From Methanosarcina sp. MTP4 (GTDB lineage Archaea; Halobacteriota; Methanosarcinia; Methanosarcinales; Methanosarcinaceae), in assembly GCF_000970045.1 (NCBI RefSeq), contig NZ_CP009505.1, positions 1,984,001 through 2,048,000 of the forward strand: DNA of 64,000 nt, read 5' to 3'. The notes beneath the pieces are model-generated. The model did no database searches and was not told the origin of the DNA. It saw only the letters and a program-made list of their open reading frames with translations. Made by a program: the position numbers and the translations under genes. The number at the start of each line of letters is the position of its first letter. The first letter of the stretch is position 1. Shown here one piece after another: positions 27,500 to 36,872 of the stretch.

Positions 27500-28453
27500 A
27501 TGTCTGCCTCGTATAAGCACCACTTTGAGCTCCTGGCTGCGTGCATGATTTACGGTACAGTCGGGATCTTCATGGAATTACTCCGGGACATGTCCGTGAG
27601 TTCGATTCTTTTCTATCGGCTGCTGTTCGGCCTTATCACCATTTTCGTTTACCTCTCAATTACCGGCAAACTGGGGCAGCTTTCTTTGAAAAAAAGGAAG
27701 AAGTACCTCCTTCTCCTGGGGCTTTTTTATGTTTCACAGATGTTTTGCTATTATTCCGCAATCCGTTACCTGGGAGCTTCCTCGGCAGTCCTGCTCCTTT
27801 ATACGGACCCCATATATCTTACCTTCCTTGCTCCTCTCCTGCTCGGGGAAAAAAATACCGGAAGGACAATTCTAGCTCTCTTCCTGGGCCTGGTAGGCGT
27901 TTTCTATGTAACGAGGCCTGAAGGCGGTTTCGAACAGCTTGATATCACGGGCAATTACCTGAAAGGTATACTTTACGGGCTTCTTGGAGGCCTTTTCAGC
28001 AGCGGGGTCATTATCTCGGTCCGCTTCCTCAGAGATGAGTATAACGGCCTGACCCAGCTCTTCTGGCAGAGTATAATCAGCCTTTTCTTCCTGGCCCCGT
28101 TTGCAGTCAAGGTGCCCGGGACAGTGCTTGTTGCAAATCTCCAGGCCCTTGTGCTCTTCGGGGTTCTTATTACGGCAACCGCGGCAGTACTCTACATGAG
28201 GGGGGTTGCGGGTGTAACCGCTGTTACGGGAAGCATCCTGACCCTGGTAGAACCCGTTTCCTGTATCTTTTTCGACTACACGGTCCTGGGAAGCTCGATA
28301 CACAGGGGCATGCTGGTTGGCTCCGTTTTCATCCTGGCAGCCGCTCTGGTGGTGAGCCTGGAAAGTTTCGATTCCCTTAAAAAATGGATTTTCGGAGAGA
28401 GAAGGCTCTTCGGGGACAGGTGGGTTTTCGAGGCCGAGGCTGAGGAAGAATAA
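27500..28453 (+). CDS. EamA/DMT-family permease 1
   Basis: 317 residues with about ten transmembrane segments in two five-helix halves, the drug/metabolite transporter fold. Typical features are IYGTVGIFMELL in helix 1, YSAIRYLGASSAVLLLYTDPI in the middle of the first half, and VEPVSCIFFDYTVLG near the end. It is followed, after a 63-bp gap with its own TATA box, by a close paralog. Substrate unknown; family members export amino acids or metabolites. The tail is hydrophilic and acidic. Confidence 0.88.
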   Translation: MSASYKHHFELLAACMIYGTVGIFMELLRDMSVSSILFYRLLFGLITIFVYLSITGKLGQLSLKKRKKYLLLLGLFYVSQMFCYYSAIRYLGASSAVLLLYTDPIYLTFLAPLLLGEKNTGRTILALFLGLVGVFYVTRPEGGFEQLDITGNYLKGILYGLLGGLFSSGVIISVRFLRDEYNGLTQLFWQSIISLFFLAPFAVKVPGTVLVANLQALVLFGVLITATAAVLYMRGVAGVTAVTGSILTLVEPVSCIFFDYTVLGSSIHRGMLVGSVFILAAALVVSLESFDSLKKWIFGERRLFGDRWVFEAEAEEE

Positions 28454-28485
28454 AAGTCCGGTTTTCCAAAAACAGGTTTCCAAAA

Positions 28486-28497
28486 TAATATATATAG
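28486..28497 (+). promoter_or_regulatory. TATA box of the second DMT permease gene
   Basis: AATATATATAGG lies about 25 bp before ATG at 28517, again implying a leaderless transcript separate from the upstream paralog. Confidence 0.5.
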
Positions 28498-28516
28498 GCA
28501 GTATTAATTCACGGGC

Positions 28517-29425
28517 ATGCTCACACGGGCAGGCTCTTTCAAATCCCAGTCAGAAGTCATAGGCGGCAGCATCATCTACGGTACGCTCGGGATTTTCCTG
28601 GACCGGATCCAGGACATGTCCGTGGGGTCCATTCTTTTCTGCAGGCTCTTTTTCGGGCTTTGCATGCTTTTTCTGTACCTGTTCCTGAGCGGGGGCCTGG
28701 AAGAACTCCACCTCGGGAGAAATAGAAAATACCTCCTGCTACTTGGCTTTTTGAATACCGTGACCGGTTTGTGCTTCTTTTCGGCTATCAGGTACAGTGG
28801 AATTTCCATAGCTATCCTGCTCCTCTACACGGCTCCCGTATATGTTAGTCTGCTGGCCCCCACTATCCTGGGCGAGAAAAGGAATGGTAAAAGTCTGCTG
28901 CCTCTCGCTCTTGCGGTTGCCGGGGTGCTGCTGATAGCCCGCCCCGGAGAGGTCCTGAGCAACTTCGGAGCGGACAGCAGTTTTTTCAAGGGCCTGCTAT
29001 TCGGGATGCTTTCCGGCTTCTCCTTTGGGGCGGTGATCATCACGGTCCGCTACCTCAAAGACGACTATTCGGGAATGGCCCAGACCTTCTGGCTCACAGG
29101 CGTAAGTCTGCTCCTGGTGCTGCCTTCCATTGCCTCTACTCCTTTCCCTCTGGTCCTTGAAAACCTGCAGACCCTGGTGCTCTTCGGGGTAACCATCACC
29201 CTTGCGGCTCTCCTCTACCTGAAAGGGATATCCGGGATAAGTGCCCAGACCGGAAGCATCCTCGCCCTGATCGAACCGGTCTCAGGAATCTTCTTTGACG
29301 TCACGGTCCTGAAAAGCCCTCTTTATATAAGCACGGTTATAGGTTGCTGCTTTATCCTCACAGCCGCCTACCTGGCGGGCAGCAGCAGGGAAGGAGAAGG
29401 AAATCTGGAAGAGCTCCTGCCCTGA
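28517..29425 (+). CDS. EamA/DMT-family permease 2
   Basis: 302 residues, about ten transmembrane helices, tandem duplicate of the preceding gene. Shared features include IYGTLGIFLDRIQDMSVGSILF, SAIRYSGISIAILLLYTAPVY and SILALIEPVSGIFFDVTVL. Differences lie in the loops and termini. Transport substrate unknown. The own promoter suggests separate regulation of the two copies. Confidence 0.88.
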   Translation: MLTRAGSFKSQSEVIGGSIIYGTLGIFLDRIQDMSVGSILFCRLFFGLCMLFLYLFLSGGLEELHLGRNRKYLLLLGFLNTVTGLCFFSAIRYSGISIAILLLYTAPVYVSLLAPTILGEKRNGKSLLPLALAVAGVLLIARPGEVLSNFGADSSFFKGLLFGMLSGFSFGAVIITVRYLKDDYSGMAQTFWLTGVSLLLVLPSIASTPFPLVLENLQTLVLFGVTITLAALLYLKGISGISAQTGSILALIEPVSGIFFDVTVLKSPLYISTVIGCCFILTAAYLAGSSREGEGNLEELLP

Positions 29426-29433
29426 CCTTTTTT

Positions 29434-29492
29434 ACTGTTTCTTCTCTCTTTGTTTCTTCTCTCTTTGTTTCTTCTCTCTTTGTTTCTTCCTC
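29434..29492 (+). repeat. 15-nt tandem repeat
   Basis: About four copies of gtttcttctctcttt follow the second DMT gene; the T-rich tract may also terminate its transcript. Confidence 0.75.
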
Positions 29493-29592
29493 TCACTTTT
29501 TCCTTCCCACGCCCTGCAAAACCCTATACAAAAACTCTTTACATAAGAAGCCCACTAGTTTCAATATAAAAGTTTCAGAAAAAGCGACCGGT

Positions 29593-30279
29593 ATGACAGA
29601 AAAAACCCCCATCATCGAACTTAGGAACCTTACCAAAATCTACCAGGACGGGGTGGAGTTCCGGGCCCTTGACGATGCCTGCTTGCGGATCGAAAAAGGG
29701 GAATTTGTGTCAATTGTCGGGCCTTCGGGTTCAGGGAAAAGTACCCTGATGCACCTGATAGGCCTTCTGGACACTCCCAGTTCCGGGACCCTTCTGATTG
29801 ACGAACAGGACGTGACCGAGATGTCAGATAAGGAGCGTTCCGAAATGCGGAACCGGATGCTCGGTTTTATATTCCAGTACCATCACCTGCTCCCGGATTT
29901 CACAGCCCTTGAAAATGTGATGATGCCGCTTTTGATCGCCGGAACGGGAAAGAAAGAAGCAAAAGAGGTAGCTGAAAAACTTTTGACAGAAGTTGGCCTG
30001 AAAGACCGGATGGACCACAAGCCAGGTGAACTCTCGGGAGGCCAGAACCAGAGGGTTGCAGTTGCCAGGGCTCTTAGCGGCTCTCCGGCTATCGTGCTCG
30101 GGGACGAACCCACCGGGAACCTGGATACAAAAACCGGAGACATGATTTATGAATTGCTCAGGAAGCTGAACCGGGAACATGACCAGACCTTCATAGTGGT
30201 AACGCACAACGAGGACCTGGCCGGAAAAGCCGACAGGATAATCAGGCTTGTAGACGGGAAGATCATAAGCAGCGCCTGA
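29593..30279 (+). CDS. ABC transporter ATP-binding protein, LolD/MacB type
   Basis: 228 residues. Walker A GPSGSGKST, Q-loop FIFQYHHLLPDFTALENV, signature LSGGQNQR, Walker B AIVLGDEPTGNLD and H-loop VVTHN are all present. The QYHHLLPDFTALENVMMPLLI segment is typical of ATPases paired with FtsX-like permeases (LolCDE, MacB). Such a permease lies 3 kb downstream at 33373-34542 on the same strand, with enolase and other genes between, so the pair may have been split. The longer frame upstream of ATG 29593 is low complexity and rejected. Confidence 0.92.
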   Translation: MTEKTPIIELRNLTKIYQDGVEFRALDDACLRIEKGEFVSIVGPSGSGKSTLMHLIGLLDTPSSGTLLIDEQDVTEMSDKERSEMRNRMLGFIFQYHHLLPDFTALENVMMPLLIAGTGKKEAKEVAEKLLTEVGLKDRMDHKPGELSGGQNQRVAVARALSGSPAIVLGDEPTGNLDTKTGDMIYELLRKLNREHDQTFIVVTHNEDLAGKADRIIRLVDGKIISSA

Positions 30280-30384
30280 AAGTACATCCTGAGTAGTGTT
30301 TGAATATACAGGCTGGCAGTGTTTGAAAGTAGAGCCAGTAACTTAAGATAATCAGCTAAGAAGGACAGATGTCGAGGGTTATTA

Positions 30385-30840
30385 ATGGAATACGCAAAAG
30401 GAAGAATAGGCCGGGTCTTTACCGTCAGGGTAGATCACGGGGATGACCTGATTCTGGAACTGATTAAACTCGCGGAACTCGAAGAGATCGAGTCGGCTGT
30501 ATTCGTGCTGCTCGGCGCGCTAAAAGAAGGAAAGCTCGTGACGGGTCCGAAAGAAAACAGGCGCCCTCCAATCCCGATATGGTCCGGTTTTGATGACGTT
30601 CATGAGATTCTCGGGATTGGAGATATCTTCCTAGAGGAGGGGAAGCCAAAGGTCCACCTGCATGCCGGGACAGGTCGTGAGGACTCTGTAAAACTCGGCT
30701 GTCTCCGGGGTGAAAGTGAGGTTTTTATGGTTGTTGAAGTGTTTATCTTAGAAATTGAAGGGATTGCTGCTGAAAGGGTCATGGATATGGAGCAGGGCTT
30801 TGCGCCGGTCAGCTTCGGAAGGAGTCATGACCGGGGATAA
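30385..30840 (+). CDS. PPC-domain (DUF296) protein
   Basis: 151 residues. The fold is recognised from GRVFTVRVDHGDDLILELIKL, then AVFVLLGALKEGKLVTGP, HLHAG (probable metal or ligand histidines), and FMVVEVFILEI. In bacteria and archaea this domain stands alone and forms trimers of unknown function; in plants it is joined to AT-hooks. Single gene between the ABC ATPase and a convergent regulator. Confidence 0.88.
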   Translation: MEYAKGRIGRVFTVRVDHGDDLILELIKLAELEEIESAVFVLLGALKEGKLVTGPKENRRPPIPIWSGFDDVHEILGIGDIFLEEGKPKVHLHAGTGREDSVKLGCLRGESEVFMVVEVFILEIEGIAAERVMDMEQGFAPVSFGRSHDRG

Positions 30841-30910
30841 AAAAGATCTGAAGCGCTGTCCGGAAGAAGACCCGGTTTAATCAATTTTTTCAATTGATAT
30901 TTTAATCAAT

Positions 30911-31300
30911 TCAATTTTGCAGCACAACTTCCAGTTCCCTGAGTCTTCTGAGGGCAGTCATTTTTTCCTTATTGTCTTTCAGGAATTCATCCTCTAACAT
31001 CCCTATTATTTTGGGGAAGGGTAAAATCAACTGGTAGTATTTGACAGGTCTGCCTTTTCCCTTGCTCTTCTTTTCTGATCTTTCATCCACCCATCCTCTT
31101 TCCTTAAGGGGGCGCATGGCTACGCTTACTTCCGGCTGCCTGAGCCCGGAAACAATCTCTATGTGAAGCGACCTTAGTTCGCTGCAGTCTTTGAGACATA
31201 CGATTGCCGTGGCTTCCGTTCGCGGGAGGCCTAGGGTCTGGAGCATATCAATAACTGTATACTCTTTTTCGGTTAAAACAACAGGAGAATCGTCAGTCAT
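30911..31300 (-). CDS. Winged-helix transcriptional regulator
   Basis: 129 residues. EYTVIDMLQTLGLPRTEATAIVCLKD followed by SGLRQPEVSVAMRPLKERGWVDER is a winged helix-turn-helix, with a basic wing (EKKSKGKGRPVKYYQL) and a C-terminal helix that may dimerise. It resembles the predicted archaeal regulators of the ArsR/TrmB-like group. A TATA-like TTATATAATTTATG region lies just upstream near 31320. Target unknown; it diverges from the enolase gene. Confidence 0.85.
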   Translation of the reverse strand: MTDDSPVVLTEKEYTVIDMLQTLGLPRTEATAIVCLKDCSELRSLHIEIVSGLRQPEVSVAMRPLKERGWVDERSEKKSKGKGRPVKYYQLILPFPKIIGMLEDEFLKDNKEKMTALRRLRELEVVLQN

Positions 31301-31820
31301 CGCAAATAAATAATACTTTCAGGTTTATATAATTTATGTAGATAAAATTATTTTTTTAACTTGATTGAATATGCCCCTGAAAAAAATTTAATCCTCTTCT
31401 GCTGAATCCGGTTATGAAAAGTTACGGTCTAAAAAGCCGAGAAAATTCCTCTTTGGAATAAAATGTGTTGAGTTTTCCCGAACCAAAACCTTTAATGCAT
31501 GTATCTGCAGCTAACTTAGAAGCTCCTTTTTAGGAAGTACTTGCGTAATATAGTTAAAATATAGCTAAAATATAGCTAAAATGTAGCTAAAATTATTTGA
31601 CAGGAACGTTGATAGAAATTATCCGGGAATAAACTAAAAAACCTCGATAGATCTTGACATTCTTGATAAAGTCCAATGGTATTTTCAACGCTAATCGGTA
31701 AAAAATTAAATAACATTTTGGCATTCTTACGGGTAAATTAAAAATCAACGGTTAAGTTGAAGGTCAAGCTTCAAATAACAGGATATATCTATACCTAGGT
31801 CAGTTATTAGAAAGGGTGAA
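31301..31820. other. Divergent promoter region with 11-nt repeats
   Basis: About 520 bp between the regulator and enolase. It contains four copies of an 11-nt unit (atatagctaaa) at about 31551-31592. The likely enolase TATA box is GGATATATCTATAC at 31781-31794, about 30 bp upstream of the ATG. No gene is supported. Confidence 0.6.
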
Positions 31821-33110
31821 ATGATGTCGTATATCGGTTTACAGCAGGGTTCTGGAGAGTACAAAATCCAAAAGATACACGCTAGGGAGATTCTGGATTC
31901 CAGAGGAAACCCCACCGTCGAAGTTGATGTGTTTACAGATAAGGGGTTCGGAAGGGCAGCTGTTCCTTCGGGTGCTTCCACGGGGACCTACGAAGCTCTT
32001 GAAATGCGGGACGGAGACCCGAACAGGTACGGTGGAAAAGGCGTACTTAACGCTGTCAAAAACGTGAACACCGTTATCCAGAAGGAACTGCTGGGGCTTG
32101 ATGTACGGAACCAGCGGGAAATCGATGAGCTGATGATCGAGCTCGACGAAACGGAAAACAAAGCTAACCTTGGAGCAAATGCAATCCTGGGAGTTTCGAT
32201 GGCTGTTGCAAAGGCCGGTGCCGATTCCCTTAACATGCCTCTCTACCGCTATTTCGGCGGTTCTAACGCTTTTACCCTGCCTGTCCCTACCATGAACGTC
32301 CTGAACGGAGGGAAGCACGCAGGTAACGACCTTGCAATCCAGGAATTCATGATCCAGCCCAAGGGCGCCGAAACTTTCTTCGAGGCCATGCAGGTAGGCG
32401 CCGAGATCTATCACACCCTCGGGAAAATCCTGGAAAAGAAATACGGCGGCTCCTCGACAAACGTGGGCTATGAAGGCGGATACGCTCCCATGATGAGCGA
32501 GAGCACGGAAGCTCTTGATGCCCTGGTACAGGCAATCGAGGAAGCAGGCTACACCGAAACCGAAGTAACCATCGGGCTTGATTGCGCTGCTTCCGAGTTC
32601 TATGCGGACGAGTTCTACACGATTGACGGGAAGAAGCTCGCAGCTCCGGAACTCATGGACTACTACATCGAACTTGTAAACACCTACCCGATCCTCTCCA
32701 TCGAAGACCCCTTCTACGAGGAATCTTTCGAGGACTTCGAGGCCCTGACCAGCGAACTCTGGGACACGATCATCGTGGGCGACGACCTCTTCGTCACAAA
32801 CATCGAAAGGCTCTCCAGAGGCGTGGACATGGGAGCGGCAAATGCCCTTCTCCTGAAAGTCAACCAGATAGGAAGCATCTCCGAAGCCTTTGACGCCGCA
32901 AGCATGGCAGCCAGGAACGGCTACACCGTGGTTGTAAGCCACCGCTCTGCGGAAACCGAAGACACCACCATCGCGGACCTTGCTGTAGGTATCGGAGCCG
33001 AGATGATCAAGACCGGAGCCCCGGCCCGCGGCGAAAGGACCGCAAAATACAACCAGCTCCTCAGGATCGAGGAAGACCTGGGTGAAGTCGCACACTTCGT
33101 GCAGCTCTAA
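31821..33110 (+). CDS. eno: Enolase
   Basis: Interconverts 2-phosphoglycerate and phosphoenolpyruvate; in methanogens mainly for gluconeogenesis. 429 residues. Visible landmarks are AREILDSRGNPTVEVDV, the loop GASTGTYEALEMRD, NVLNGGKHAGNDLAIQEFMI, metal ligands in GLDCAASEF, SIEDPF and VGDDLFVTN, the LLKVNQIGS lysine strand and VSHRSAETEDT. GGGTG precedes the ATG pair (31821/31824). The start region MMSYIGLQQGSGEY is about ten residues longer than many enolases. Confidence 0.96.
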   Translation: MMSYIGLQQGSGEYKIQKIHAREILDSRGNPTVEVDVFTDKGFGRAAVPSGASTGTYEALEMRDGDPNRYGGKGVLNAVKNVNTVIQKELLGLDVRNQREIDELMIELDETENKANLGANAILGVSMAVAKAGADSLNMPLYRYFGGSNAFTLPVPTMNVLNGGKHAGNDLAIQEFMIQPKGAETFFEAMQVGAEIYHTLGKILEKKYGGSSTNVGYEGGYAPMMSESTEALDALVQAIEEAGYTETEVTIGLDCAASEFYADEFYTIDGKKLAAPELMDYYIELVNTYPILSIEDPFYEESFEDFEALTSELWDTIIVGDDLFVTNIERLSRGVDMGAANALLLKVNQIGSISEAFDAASMAARNGYTVVVSHRSAETEDTTIADLAVGIGAEMIKTGAPARGERTAKYNQLLRIEEDLGEVAHFVQL

Positions 33111-33372
33111 CACCCCATCTTTTCCTTTTTCTTTCCTTTCCTTTCCTTTCCTTTTTCTCCCTAATTCCAATCATCTTCTTGTTTTCTTGAATCAATTCTT
33201 TGCGCCCGGTTGCTGTCCTGATTTTTTCATACAAATACCTGCTCAGAAACTAATTTATAATCCGCAAGCAAAGAGTTAGGTACAAAAATTAAATGATCAG
33301 TTTCCTTAATTATCCCCGAACTCCCGGGGAGAGCCAGGGAGTTTGTCCTTTAGGGGCAGGGAGTTTGTCTTC

Positions 33373-34542
33373 ATGTATGAACTGGGTATCGCATTCAGAC
33401 AGGGGTTTTCAAGGCGGAGGCAGACCATCTTTGCAATTATTGCCGTTGCCCTTGCCGTTGCCGTGATTACGGTAATGATGGCTATGATGTCGGGTTTTCA
33501 GGGGGAACTGGTAGAATCGAGCATTGAGAATAACCCGCACATAGTGATCTCCCCGGCAGACGAGGAAGAGGAGTTCATACACCTCTACAGGCACACTTCC
33601 ACACGAATCATGGAAAAAGAAGGTGTTATAGCCGTTTCCCCCAAGTACCTGGGTCAGGCGGCGCTGGAGTTCCGGGACAATGCCGAAGGTGTTTCCCTTG
33701 AGGGCGTGGAACCCATGGCAGAAGATGCGGTCATGCGGGTAAGCGAGGACGTCATTGACGGGGATTTTTTTGCCCTTGTGCACAGCAGGCAGGGGATCAT
33801 ACTCGGGGACAAACTTGCGGAAAACCTCGAAGTTAAGGTAGGAGACCGGGTAGATGCTGTTTTTCCGGACTCAAAGACAAGCTCTTTCAAAGTGGTAGGG
33901 CTTACCCATACGGGCACCGCAGCCGATGAGGTTATGGCTTACGCAAGGCTTGATTCCGTGCAGGATTTCTACAACGAGCCCGGAGTCGTGAGCACCATCG
34001 GGGTGAGGGTGCAAGACCCCTACCAGGCAGAGACAATAGCAGCCTCAATCGAGGAAGAAACGGGTCTGGACGCCGTAAGCTGGCGCGAGGCGAACGCCGA
34101 TATCCTGGACCTCCTTGAAACCCAGCAGGCTTTCATATATATCTTCTACGCGCTGATCTACGGGATTGCTGGTTTCGGGATTGCCAACACCCTGATAACC
34201 GTTGTAGCCCAACGGACCCCGGAGATCGGGATCCTGAAAGCCATGGGAGCCTCCCGGCGGAGCATCACCATTGTTTTCCTTATCCAGTCCGCACTCCTTG
34301 GCGCCATTGGTCTGGTGCTGGGCACGGTCCTGGGCTATGCGGCAACTGTTTTTCTCCAGAATTATAAGATTGACATCCCCCAGGAAATGTATTTCGGGCT
34401 GCAGACCCTCCCTCTCGAGGTCGAACCCCTTAACTTCGTCTATGCCGCTATCTTTGCCTTCGTTATTAACCTGATTGCCGGGGTTTACCCTGCCAGAAAA
34501 GCTGCAAAACTCGACGCTGTAACCGCGATCGAAAGCGCCTGA
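33373..34542 (+). CDS. ABC transporter permease, FtsX/LolC/MacB type
   Basis: 389 residues. One N-terminal transmembrane helix (IFAIIAVALAVAVITVMMAMMSG, split by eye), an extracytoplasmic MacB-PCD-like domain (about residues 50-230), then three helices with the FtsX signature region TPEIGILKAMGASRRSITIVFL and the ending YPARKAAKLDAVTAIESA. It is the likely partner of the LolD-type ATPase at 29593. ATG at 33373 is chosen over TTG at 33343 because AGGGGCAGGGAG lies upstream. Such pairs move lipoproteins or export peptides, or act without transport. Confidence 0.9.
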   Translation: MYELGIAFRQGFSRRRQTIFAIIAVALAVAVITVMMAMMSGFQGELVESSIENNPHIVISPADEEEEFIHLYRHTSTRIMEKEGVIAVSPKYLGQAALEFRDNAEGVSLEGVEPMAEDAVMRVSEDVIDGDFFALVHSRQGIILGDKLAENLEVKVGDRVDAVFPDSKTSSFKVVGLTHTGTAADEVMAYARLDSVQDFYNEPGVVSTIGVRVQDPYQAETIAASIEEETGLDAVSWREANADILDLLETQQAFIYIFYALIYGIAGFGIANTLITVVAQRTPEIGILKAMGASRRSITIVFLIQSALLGAIGLVLGTVLGYAATVFLQNYKIDIPQEMYFGLQTLPLEVEPLNFVYAAIFAFVINLIAGVYPARKAAKLDAVTAIESA

Positions 34543-34571
34543 ACCGGGTGATCGATTAAAGCTATTTAGCC

Positions 34572-34694
34572 ACTTTTAACCATGGAAAGCGCGGAAAACA
34601 CTGAATAAAGGAAATAGGGGCACAATCCTTCCGTGCTTTCCGTGTCTTCTGTGGTTATAATGTAAGTGTAAATATTTACGTTCGGGACTATAGT
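34572..34694 (-). repeat. Dispersed palindromic repeat (MITE-like), copy A
   Basis: Reverse-oriented copy of a repeat with GACTATAGTC-type ends and an inner palindrome (CACGGAAAGCACGGAA opposite TTCCGTGCTTTCCGTG). Other copies lie at 40068-40229, 51565-51670 (partial) and 57556-57720. No coding capacity. Confidence 0.8.
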
Positions 34695-34702
34695 CTTATT
34701 TT

Positions 34703-35518
34703 TCAAAAAACTCCGATCATTTTCAGCCCGATGTAAATCATAAGGACAACGAAGAGGTGTTTCAGGTACTCGGGATTGACAACATGGGCAATCTGAGCTC
34801 CTTTCCTTGCCGCAAGGATTCCCGGCCCTGCCAGCAGGACCCAGTTCAGGATGTTGACGTAGCCCAGGGAGTAAGGTGGAAGCCCGGGCTGTCCCCAGCC
34901 GTTAATTATGTACCCTATTGTCCCTCCTATGGACGTAAAAATCATTACGGCAGCCGAGGTCCCGATTGCTTCTCGCATTCCGAAGTGCAGGAGAACGAGC
35001 ATGATAGGAAGCCCGATCACCCCTCCCCCGATTCCTACGAGCCCGGAAAAAAAGCCAATGAGAATGCCTGCACCTGCGTAAAGGAGAATGCTGGAACTTA
35101 CTTCCCGTTCTTCAGTGGGGACCGCAGGAGTCCTGTACGTTTTCAGCGCTCCGATGATGATAGTTACCCCGAAAATCTTGCTCAGGACCTCTGCAGGCAG
35201 GACCGCTGCCACGGCTGCTCCTCCAAAACTTGCGGCCATGCCGAAAATCCCGATCAGGACAGCAGGCTTCCAGAGCACGGTCAGGTTTCGCTGGTGCTTC
35301 AACACTCCACTTATGGCATTTGGCAGGATTACAAAAAGGCTTGTCCCAAAAGCGATCCGAATCGCCAGGTCAGGGGAAATCCCTTCCGCCTGCAGGACCC
35401 AGAACTGGACCGGGGACATGATAAAACCCCCACCCACACCCAGGAGGCCCGAGATCAGGCCCGTAAAAGCACCTGTGAAAAGGAGGATTATGAAGTAGAG
35501 GGGATCGATAGGGGTCAT
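34703..35518 (-). CDS. TauE/SafE-family membrane transporter
   Basis: 271 residues with about eight membrane helices. The duplicated family motif is seen in GLISGLLGVGGGFIMSPVQF and GFFSGLVGIGGGVIGLPIML. The family exports or takes up sulfonates, sulfite and related anions; the substrate cannot be assigned. It is convergent with the FtsX-type permease and separated from it by repeat copy A. Confidence 0.9.
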   Translation of the reverse strand: MTPIDPLYFIILLFTGAFTGLISGLLGVGGGFIMSPVQFWVLQAEGISPDLAIRIAFGTSLFVILPNAISGVLKHQRNLTVLWKPAVLIGIFGMAASFGGAAVAAVLPAEVLSKIFGVTIIIGALKTYRTPAVPTEEREVSSSILLYAGAGILIGFFSGLVGIGGGVIGLPIMLVLLHFGMREAIGTSAAVMIFTSIGGTIGYIINGWGQPGLPPYSLGYVNILNWVLLAGPGILAARKGAQIAHVVNPEYLKHLFVVLMIYIGLKMIGVF

Positions 35519-35911
35519 CTCCAGAATTAATGTTTCCGGGGTTTATGGTTCTTGGGTCTAAATTCGGAATTAAAATCAGGAATTGAGTTTGGCTTTGAGT
35601 TTGGAATTCGAGTTTGGAATCAATCGTTCTTTTCGGGGATATTCTGTTCCTCCGGGGAACACCCTTCAGGCATACAGGTTTCCGTATCTTCCGCATCCGA
35701 AATCGGTTTGTGGAAATCAACGACTTCGAACTTGAAATATATGCTGTTACTGCTTGAAGTGATATGGAAAAATCCGGTACTTGCAGAAAAATTGTATTTA
35801 TAAGGGTATCCCATGCGGATACAAAGTGCCTGCTACTGTTAAATAATTTCCCCTTTCCTCTGGCAACCGGGAATTCTCTCACAGGAACTGTTTTTCGAAT
35901 TGCTGAATTCC
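35519..35911. other. Intergenic region
   Basis: About 390 bp. It begins with GAATTN-rich imperfect repeats (GAGTTTGGAATTC-like, 35560-35625). A 64-codon minus-strand frame at 35620-35814 is open but has no convincing ribosome site or family resemblance. Confidence 0.45.
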
Positions 35912-36616
35912 TCAAGCACTTCTCCGGAGTTCGTGGATCTGCATAAAACGTTCCGAAACGATTTCTTCAAGGCTTTTTGTGTCGATTTCCTCCCTTTCCC
36001 CGGATTCCTGCACGGATTCCTGAGTTCCGATCCCGAAAACGTTCATCTTCCGGATAGCCCGGTTGAGGTGAAGTGCCCTGTATATAAGTTCGGGGTTCAT
36101 AACCTTTGCAAGGGCTGTGTATTCCTTTTCCCCGAAGAGCAGTTCCGGATTTTCCTGAAGAACCTGAAGAGCCTCAGGGCTCTGCATGGGTGCTGTTTTA
36201 TTCCGGTGGCAGTAGAGGAGTTTCGGGGCATTGTGAGGAGTCCCGTACAGCGTTTTTCTGATGTGTTCGCTGACGGCTTCGTAAGATTCAGCCTCGGCCC
36301 AGAACTCGAAAATGAGAGGAGATGCCTCCGGGTAGTTCAGGTAGAGAGGAGCTTTCCCTGCTTCATCCGGGATTAGTTCCATGAGTGCATTTTTGAGTTC
36401 TTCCTGTTCACTGGCTGGCGTACCGGTCTGAGAACCTTTTTCCTGGAGCTTTTCGTATGTCTGCAGGGCGAAAGAAAGTAATTCTTCCTGTCCGCCCGGT
36501 TCTCCTATTTTGACCTGTTCTTCTTCTTCTTCTTCTTCTTCGGATCGCAAAGCCTGCAGAACTTTTTGCAGCTTTGAGAGTTCAAGATTATTTGGAGATT
36601 CGAGGGCATCGGACAT
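35912..36616 (-). CDS. Hypothetical protein with acidic tract
   Basis: 234 residues, soluble. An N-terminal helix is followed by a polyglutamate run (SEEEEEEEEQ near residue 25) encoded by a CTT repeat, then helical sequence and a region LLYCHRNKTAPMQSPEALQVLQENPELLFG. The end is helical (LEEIVSERFMQIHELRRS). No enzyme motif recognised. It diverges from the ThyX-like gene, with about 250 bp of AT-rich sequence between. Function unknown. Confidence 0.65.
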   Translation of the reverse strand: MSDALESPNNLELSKLQKVLQALRSEEEEEEEEQVKIGEPGGQEELLSFALQTYEKLQEKGSQTGTPASEQEELKNALMELIPDEAGKAPLYLNYPEASPLIFEFWAEAESYEAVSEHIRKTLYGTPHNAPKLLYCHRNKTAPMQSPEALQVLQENPELLFGEKEYTALAKVMNPELIYRALHLNRAIRKMNVFGIGTQESVQESGEREEIDTKSLEEIVSERFMQIHELRRSA

Positions 36617-36872
36617 GAGTGGTCTTCCTGTTTTTTGTAGAACTTCTGCTCTTTCGATGAGATTCCTTTCTTTTGTATAGCTTCTTTTTTTATAAACCCT
36701 GCACCTGGGGTTTCAATAATTTGTTCTGGCAAACATAGATGAGAGGTAAACTGTGCAGTTTTGTCTGGCAGCAAATAGCAATAAATATATCATGAGTTTC
36801 TCACAATATAGATCCAAAACTTTTTAAAAATAATATCTTATAATATATTCACTTCTCTTGAGAGGCACTTTC

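Noticed and set aside
31839-33170. 443-codon open frame antisense to enolase
   Set aside because: It mirrors the enolase coding region, is Cys/His/Val-rich without any domain, and is explained by codon bias of a highly expressed gene leaving no antisense stops.
35620-35814. 64-codon minus-strand frame
   Set aside because: No ribosome site and no recognisable family; could be a small protein but cannot be supported.
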